Source of the DNA: Novosphingobium sp. TH158
GTDB taxonomy: Bacteria; Pseudomonadota; Alphaproteobacteria; Sphingomonadales; Sphingomonadaceae
Direction: 5' to 3'
Assembly: GCF_002855555.1 (NCBI RefSeq)
Contig: NZ_PKRT01000001.1
Coordinates: forward strand, 1,240,001-1,304,000
DNA: 64,000 bases
How positions within the stretch are numbered: position 1 is the first letter of the stretch; the number at the start of each line of letters is the position of its first letter. Both the position numbers and the translations under genes were made by a program. The notes under the pieces were generated by a model, which saw only the letters and a list, made by a program, of their open reading frames with translations, searched no databases and was not told the DNA's origin. Positions 59,660 to 64,000 of this stretch are shown in pieces.

Positions 59660-60136
59660 ATGCTGGACCTTCCCGGAATGCAGCCCCCGGATTTCGGCGC
59701 GCATATCGTTGCGCTGGCGCTGGCTTACCTGCTGGCGCTGCCGCTCGGCTGGAACCGCGAGAAGGAAGAACGCAGCGCCGGCCTGCGCACCTTCCCGCTG
59801 GTTGCGGTTGCCACCTGCGGCTTCATCGAGGCGACCGAGGCGCTGGCCACCGGCCATCCCGAAGCCATGGCCCGGATCATAGAGGGGCTGATAACCGGCA
59901 TGGGCTTCATCGGCGGCGGGGCGATCCTGCGGCGCGCCGATTCGGTCCACGGTACGGCCACGGCGGCAAGCCTGTGGGTTACCGGCGCCGTGGGCGCGGC
60001 AGTGGGATTGGGCAGCCTCGATGTCGCCGTGCTGCTATCGGCGACGACCTTCCTGACCTTGAGCGTGATGCGCCCGATCAAGCGCCTTGCCGGCGCCGAG
60101 GGCGACGAGCGCGAAACCGACGATCAGGTATCCTGA
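59660..60136 (+). CDS. MgtC/SapB-family membrane protein
   Basis: 158 residues with four hydrophobic segments. LLALPLGWNREKEERSAGLR and RTFPLVAVATCGFIEA then GLITGMGFIGGGAILRRADS and HGTATAASLWVTGAVGAAVG are the MgtC blocks, including the Glu-Arg signature. It lacks the C-terminal ACT-like domain of virulence-type MgtC. The family is associated with Mg2+ limitation and inhibition of F-type ATPase. Its 3' end overlaps the convergent methyltransferase gene by 13 bases. Confidence 0.9.
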   Translation: MLDLPGMQPPDFGAHIVALALAYLLALPLGWNREKEERSAGLRTFPLVAVATCGFIEATEALATGHPEAMARIIEGLITGMGFIGGGAILRRADSVHGTATAASLWVTGAVGAAVGLGSLDVAVLLSATTFLTLSVMRPIKRLAGAEGDERETDDQVS

Positions 60137-61017
60137 GCGCGCCACCGGGCGAAGATCGCGGTGGGCAGCAGGCGCGCGCCCTCACCTTCCTCGCGCACGG
60201 CAAGGTCGCCATGTTCGATAATCCCCGGCAGATCGCCAAAGTGCTCTGCCAGCAGCCCGGCAAGCGCGAGCGAGGACATCCGCACGGCATAGACCGTCAG
60301 GAACAGGAAGCGGCTTTCGCCATCGAGCAACTGGCGGCAATCGGCGATAAGCCCCGGCAGGCCTTCCTCCAGACGCCAGACCTCACCCTCCGGACCGCGT
60401 CCGAACTTCGGCGGGTCAAGGATGATGCCGTCATAGCGCTTGCCCCGGCGGACTTCGCGCGCGGTGAACTTTGCCGCATCGTCGATGATCCAGCGCACCG
60501 GCCGGTCGCCCATGCCGGAAAGCGCGGCGTTCTCGCGCGCCGCGGCAACCGACTTCTTCGAGGCATCGACATGGGTCACCGGACCATGCCGGCTGAGCGA
60601 AAGCGTGCCGACGCCGGTATAGCCGAACAGGTTCATCGTCTGCGCATCACTGCGCCCGGAAAGCTGTTCGTCCATCCAGTCCCACACCGGGGCCATGTCG
60701 GGGAAGAAGCCGAGGTGGCGGAACGGGGTGCAGCTTGCGGTGAACTTCACCTCGCCACGGGCAAGCTGCCAGCCTTCGCGCGGGACCGGCCGGTCGAAAT
60801 GCCAGCGCCCGCCGCCATCATCGTCCGATGCCGGGATGAATTCGCCATGCGCCTGCCAGTCGGCCTGCCGCGGCGTCCACATCGCCTGCGGTTCGGGCCG
60901 GATGAAGCGAAAGGGGCCATAGCGCTCAAGCTTGCGACCGTGGCCGGAATCGACAAGGCCATAGTCGGCCCAGCCCTCGCCCGCGAGGATCAGCGGATCG
61001 GGCCTGAGGTGCGCCAT
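60124..61017 (-). CDS. SAM-dependent methyltransferase, RlmI/RlmK-like 23S rRNA methyltransferase family
   Basis: 297 residues. The SAM site is TMNLFGYTGVGTLSLSRHGP with VTHVDASKKSVAAARENAAL next, and the catalytic-side motif is GIILDPPKFGRGPEGEVW (D-P-P-K/x-F), as in RlmI, which methylates C1962 of 23S rRNA. The N-terminal PUA-like domain of RlmI is replaced by a shorter region (about 1-110), so the exact target is uncertain. The ATG overlaps the thrC stop by one base. Confidence 0.85.
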   Translation of the reverse strand: MAHLRPDPLILAGEGWADYGLVDSGHGRKLERYGPFRFIRPEPQAMWTPRQADWQAHGEFIPASDDDGGGRWHFDRPVPREGWQLARGEVKFTASCTPFRHLGFFPDMAPVWDWMDEQLSGRSDAQTMNLFGYTGVGTLSLSRHGPVTHVDASKKSVAAARENAALSGMGDRPVRWIIDDAAKFTAREVRRGKRYDGIILDPPKFGRGPEGEVWRLEEGLPGLIADCRQLLDGESRFLFLTVYAVRMSSLALAGLLAEHFGDLPGIIEHGDLAVREEGEGARLLPTAIFARWRAQDT

Positions 61018-62417
61018 CAGCCCTTCGGCACCGCGTGGACCGAGACATAGTCCGCAATCGCGTCATAGTCGCCCGGCAGTTCGGCGCAGCGTTCCTCGCG
61101 CTCGAACAGGTCACCCACCCGCGCCGGAAGGCTCGGGCGGTGGCCGGTGGCGCGTTCCACCGCGTCGCGGAACTTGGCCGGGTGCGCGGTCGCCAGCGTG
61201 ACCACCGGGACCGACGCATCGATGCCTGCCGTGCGGGCGGCGTGGATGCCGCAGGCGGTGTGCGGATCGATCATCTCGCCGCACTGCTCCCAGCCCCAGC
61301 GGATTGCCGCGGCCATTTCGGTGGCATCGGTGCGCGCGCTGGAAAACAGCGCGGCGGCACCTTCGCGCTGGGCGTTGGTCAGCTGCATGGCCTTGCTCGC
61401 CTCGAAGCCGGCCATCTGGTCGGCCAGCGCCTTGCCGTCGCGGCCACCGAGGTCGAACAGCAGGCGTTCGAAGTTGGACGAGACCTGGATGTCCATCGAA
61501 GGCGCCGCCGTGGGCGTGACAGTGCCCTGCGAATAGTCGCCATTGGCCAGGGCGCGGTGGAGAATGTCGTTGACGTTGGTCGCCACGATCAGCCGTTCCA
61601 CCGGCAGCCCCATCTGCGCCGCGACATAGCCGGCGAACACGTCGCCGAAATTGCCGGTCGGCACCGAGAAGGCCACCTTGCGATGGGGCGCACCAAGCTG
61701 GAGCGCGGCGGCGAAGTAATAGACCACCTGCGCCATCAGGCGTGCCCAGTTGATCGAATTGACCGCACCGATGTTGAACTGGCCGGTCATCGCCGCATCG
61801 TTGAACATGCGCTTCACCATCGCCTGGGCATCGTCGAACGAGCCTTCGATGGCGATGTTGTGAACGTTGGGTGCCAGCACCGTGGTCATCTGGCGGCGCT
61901 GCACGTCGGAAACGCGGCCATGCGGATGGAGCATGAAGATGTCGATCCGCTCGCGCCCGGCAACCGCGTCGATCGCCGCCGAACCGGTATCGCCCGAGGT
62001 TGCGCCGACAATGGTCAGGTTCTGGCCGGTGCGGCCGAGGAATTCCTCGAACAGCAGGCCAAGCAGCTGCAGGGCCACATCCTTGAAGGCCAGCGTCGGG
62101 CCGTGGAACAGCTCCAGCAGCCAGTTCTGCTCGTCCATCTGCACCAGCGGCGTCACGGCCTTGTGGGCAAAGCGGCCATAGGCCTGCGTGGTCAGTTCGA
62201 GCAGTCGCTCTTCGGTCAGGCTGCCGGCAACGAAGGGTGCCATCACCTTCGCGGCAAGCGCGGCATAGGGCAGGCCGGCCATCGCGGCGATCTCGGCCTC
62301 GGTAAAGCGCGGCCATTCGCGCGGGACGTAAAGCCCGCCATCGCAGGCCAGGCCCGCAAGCGTCGCGCCGGCAAAATCGAGCGCCGGAGCGCTGCCGCGT
62401 GTGGAGATGTATTCCAT
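61017..62417 (-). CDS. thrC: threonine synthase
   Basis: 466 residues from ATG at 62417, with AGGA five bases before it; an ATG two codons upstream is closer to that site and less likely. MEYISTRGSAPALDFAGATL is the usual start, K112 (TLAFKDVALQLL) binds PLP, and SVPTGNFGDVFAGYVA and VVTLATAHPAKF match the family. It converts phosphohomoserine to threonine. It follows surf1 by 28 bases in the ctaE-DUF983-surf1-thrC order typical of alphaproteobacteria. Confidence 0.96.
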   Translation of the reverse strand: MEYISTRGSAPALDFAGATLAGLACDGGLYVPREWPRFTEAEIAAMAGLPYAALAAKVMAPFVAGSLTEERLLELTTQAYGRFAHKAVTPLVQMDEQNWLLELFHGPTLAFKDVALQLLGLLFEEFLGRTGQNLTIVGATSGDTGSAAIDAVAGRERIDIFMLHPHGRVSDVQRRQMTTVLAPNVHNIAIEGSFDDAQAMVKRMFNDAAMTGQFNIGAVNSINWARLMAQVVYYFAAALQLGAPHRKVAFSVPTGNFGDVFAGYVAAQMGLPVERLIVATNVNDILHRALANGDYSQGTVTPTAAPSMDIQVSSNFERLLFDLGGRDGKALADQMAGFEASKAMQLTNAQREGAAALFSSARTDATEMAAAIRWGWEQCGEMIDPHTACGIHAARTAGIDASVPVVTLATAHPAKFRDAVERATGHRPSLPARVGDLFEREERCAELPGDYDAIADYVSVHAVPKG

Positions 62418-62445
62418 GGCCATCCTGTTCAAATCTGGCGCGCGG

Positions 62446-63051
62446 TTAGCCGCGCTGGTCCCGCGCGGCAAGCCGCTTCCTCAGCGCAATGCCGTAGATC
62501 ACCAGGGCAATGCCGGCGAACAGGAACCACTGCACCGCATAGGAGAAGTGGTTGTTCGGCACCTCTTCCAGCGATCGCTTGGGGTTGGCGGACAGGCCGG
62601 GAACCGGGCTATCGGTCACCAGCATCAGCTCGCGCGGGGAATGATCGAAGGCGGTCACGATCAGCGGTCGCGAATCGGGCGCCTGCCCGATCGAACCGGT
62701 TACGCTGCCGCCTGCCCATTCAACCACGGCGCGCGGATCGCGGCTGGTGCCAAGCTGGACGAGCGCCCCGCCCTCGCACCGGGCGATCACGCGGTACCCG
62801 ACCTTGCCCGCACCCGAGAGCGTGGGCTTGGCGGGATTGCGGCAATCGAGCCGCGCCGGACGGAACAGTTGCGACTGGTCGAAGCGGTCAGCGGGAAAAT
62901 CAACCACCCCAGCCGAAACGTTCTGCGCCAGCCGGCCCAGCTCAAGCTCCTTCTCGTGCATGCGGTCAAGCTGCCAGAAGCCGAGCCGCACCATCACGGC
63001 AACGGCCGCCAGCACGACGAGCGTGGGGATCAGGGGCAGGCGACGGATCAT
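62446..63051 (-). CDS. SURF1-family cytochrome c oxidase assembly protein
   Basis: 201 residues with two membrane helices, one at each end (PLIPTLVVLAAVAVMVRLGF at 4-24 and QWFLFAGIALVIYGIALRKR near the C-terminus). LGFWQLDRMHEKE and NNHFSYAVQWFLFAG are SURF1 signatures. It aids haem a insertion into cytochrome oxidase. It is smaller than mitochondrial SURF1 (about 300). It overlaps the DUF983 gene by four bases (ATGA) and is next to ctaE. Confidence 0.92.
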   Translation of the reverse strand: MIRRLPLIPTLVVLAAVAVMVRLGFWQLDRMHEKELELGRLAQNVSAGVVDFPADRFDQSQLFRPARLDCRNPAKPTLSGAGKVGYRVIARCEGGALVQLGTSRDPRAVVEWAGGSVTGSIGQAPDSRPLIVTAFDHSPRELMLVTDSPVPGLSANPKRSLEEVPNNHFSYAVQWFLFAGIALVIYGIALRKRLAARDQRG

Positions 63052-63443
63052 TCGCTGCGCAGGTCCTTGGCCTGGGCCTCCACCGCCTTGCGCCGGAATT
63101 CGGCATCGATCAGCCAGGCCTTCGCCGCGCGCAGGCCCCAGACCACCGAACCGGCGGTCAGCGGCAGCCACAGGATCGCATGAACCCACAACGGCGGACG
63201 CCATGCCGCATCGAGCCACAGCGCCAGGCCGACGATGACCGCGCCGATGATCAGCGTGAGGAAGGCCGCCGGCCCGTCACCCACGTTGAACTGGCCATAA
63301 TCCAGCCTGCAGGAACGGCACTTGTCGGCGAATTGGGTCATGCTGCCGAACAGCGTGCGCTGCCCGCAGCGGGGGCACAAACCGAAAAGGGCAGCCTGGA
63401 CTTGTCCCGGCTGCCCCTTCGTTTCTGGCGTTTCGCCGTTCAT
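63048..63443 (-). CDS. DUF983-family membrane protein
   Basis: 131 residues from ATG at 63443. An N-terminal zinc-ribbon-like motif C-P-R-C (GLCPRCGQRTLF) with a second pair CRSC (ADKCRSCRLDYGQF) precedes two membrane helices (about 65-85 and 92-112). The DUF983 family is found next to cox genes in alphaproteobacteria, which suggests a role in oxidase biogenesis; the exact function is unknown. The start overlaps the ctaE stop by one base and the stop overlaps surf1 by four. Confidence 0.88.
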   Translation of the reverse strand: MNGETPETKGQPGQVQAALFGLCPRCGQRTLFGSMTQFADKCRSCRLDYGQFNVGDGPAAFLTLIIGAVIVGLALWLDAAWRPPLWVHAILWLPLTAGSVVWGLRAAKAWLIDAEFRRKAVEAQAKDLRSE

Positions 63444-64000
63444 CAGTGGACCGGATAGCCCCAGCCGCCCCAGACGTAGATGGCGACGAAGAGGAACAGC
63501 CACACCACGTCAACGAAGTGCCAGTACCACGCGGCCGCTTCGAAGCCGAAGTGCTGGCGCGGGGTGAAGTGGCCCTTGTAGGCGCGAACCTGGCAGACGA
63601 TCAGCATGATCGTGCCGACAATGACGTGGAAGCCGTGGAAGCCGGTCGCCATGTAGAAGGCCGAACCGTAGGTGTTCTTGCCGAACGCGAACGGAGCGTG
63701 GACATATTCGAAGGCCTGGATCGCGGTGAAGACGAGGCCGAGGATGATCGTCAGCCACAGGCCCTTCTTCATGCTGTCGCGATCGCCGTGGATCAGGGCG
63801 TGGTGCGCCCAGGTCAGCGTGCAGCCCGAGCACAGCAGGATCAGCGTGTTGAGCAGCGGCAGGTCGAACGCGTCGATAACCGCTTCGATCGCCTTGGGCG
63901 GCCACTGTCCGTCAACCACTTCGGTCATCGCCGTGGGGAACAGCGAGAAGTCGAAGAAGGCCCAGAACCAGCCGACGAAGAACATCACTTCCGAAGCGAT
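63443..64000 (-). CDS. ctaE: cytochrome c oxidase subunit III, 5' end beyond the window
   Basis: About 185 residues are visible, from within the third helix to the C-terminus; the N-terminus lies outside the window. [51 protein letters not shown] and [20 protein letters not shown], with [20 protein letters not shown] at the end, are unmistakable. It is a membrane subunit of the aa3-type terminal oxidase. DUF983 and surf1 follow in overlapping order, so oxidase assembly genes are co-transcribed with it. Confidence 0.96.
   Translation of the reverse strand: MASEVMFFVGWFWAFFDFSLFPTAMTEVVDGQWPPKAIEAVIDAFDLPLLNTLILLCSGCTLTWAHHALIHGDRDSMKKGLWLTIILGLVFTAIQAFEYVHAPFAFGKNTYGSAFYMATGFHGFHVIVGTIMLIVCQVRAYKGHFTPRQHFGFEAAAWYWHFVDVVWLFLFVAIYVWGGWGYPVH

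Noticed and set aside
61035..63458. A plus-strand open frame of about 800 codons opposite thrC, surf1 and DUF983
   Set aside because: It spans three genuine genes on the other strand, shows no recognisable motif and has an Arg/Ala/Pro-biased composition.

Overview
The window is ordinary-looking, GC-rich alphaproteobacterial chromosome, most likely from the Sphingomonadales (Novosphingobium/Sphingobium-like). The basis is family recognition: a MucR/Ros regulator beside fur, a class II DAHP synthase, the ctaE-DUF983-surf1-thrC block, the mutY-DUF721-DsbA-DsbA-smc block and the miaB-phoH-ybeY-corC block are all typical of that group. No tRNA, rRNA, CRISPR array, insertion sequence, integrase or prophage gene was recognised. 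Coding density is very high: no gene-free stretch exceeds 300 bases. The longest gaps are 55511-55737, 56394-56596, 50600-50798, 13181-13351 and 893-1052; the first four hold regulatory structures listed below, and I see nothing in 893-1052.

Layout. (1) 1-4742, minus strand: a tightly packed accessory catabolic cluster with two short-chain dehydrogenases, four small NTF2/SnoaL-fold proteins, a carboxymuconolactone-decarboxylase-like protein and a PPOX-type flavoprotein cut by the window edge. A TetR-type palindrome lies upstream of its core. Its substrate is unknown, and it is the best candidate here for an undescribed system. (2) 4835-10838, minus: class II DAHP synthase with a spermidine-synthase-like protein, a large periplasmic M16 peptidase, an FKBP isomerase and a small membrane protein. 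(3) 10923-15122, plus: nfuA, a nitroreductase, tsaB, rimI, mucR, fur, plsC; then trhO on minus. (4) 16140-24530: miaB, phoH, ybeY, corC, a LysR regulator, cyclophilin, mgtE, DUF1489 and a secreted protein of unknown function. (5) 24500-33361: nudC, a serine hydrolase and mutY (minus), divergent from a DUF721 protein, two DsbA-like proteins and smc.

(6) 33363-37682, minus: soxR with a clear SoxR box, an SRAP protein, ubiA, and a three-gene tadG-tadE-tadE set. (7) 37774-40801, plus: rsmE, gshA and a TauD-like dioxygenase, facing an ICMT-like membrane methyltransferase. (8) 42197-46428, minus: bamB and a YfgM-like TPR protein, a GT4 glycosyltransferase and an alpha/beta hydrolase. (9) 46491-54951: selO, astD, a lipoprotein, a glycine-zipper protein, rarD, pyrC, ygfZ, and a TetR gene divergent from a metal-dependent hydrolase. 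(10) 54956-64000: a GNAT protein, rplU-rpmA with leader and terminator, a lipoprotein, moaA-moaD-moaE, a degenerate SDR-like protein with folB, mgtC, an rRNA-methyltransferase-like protein, thrC, surf1, DUF983 and the 3' part of ctaE (cytochrome c oxidase subunit III).

Gene organisation is strongly overlap-coupled (ATGA, GTGA, TTGA and TGATG junctions), with many GTG and some TTG starts. Several first genes of transcription units lack a Shine-Dalgarno sequence and carry a -10-like hexamer 6-9 bases before the ATG, which suggests leaderless transcripts. Functions are assigned from motifs and family resemblance read by eye; no database search was run.
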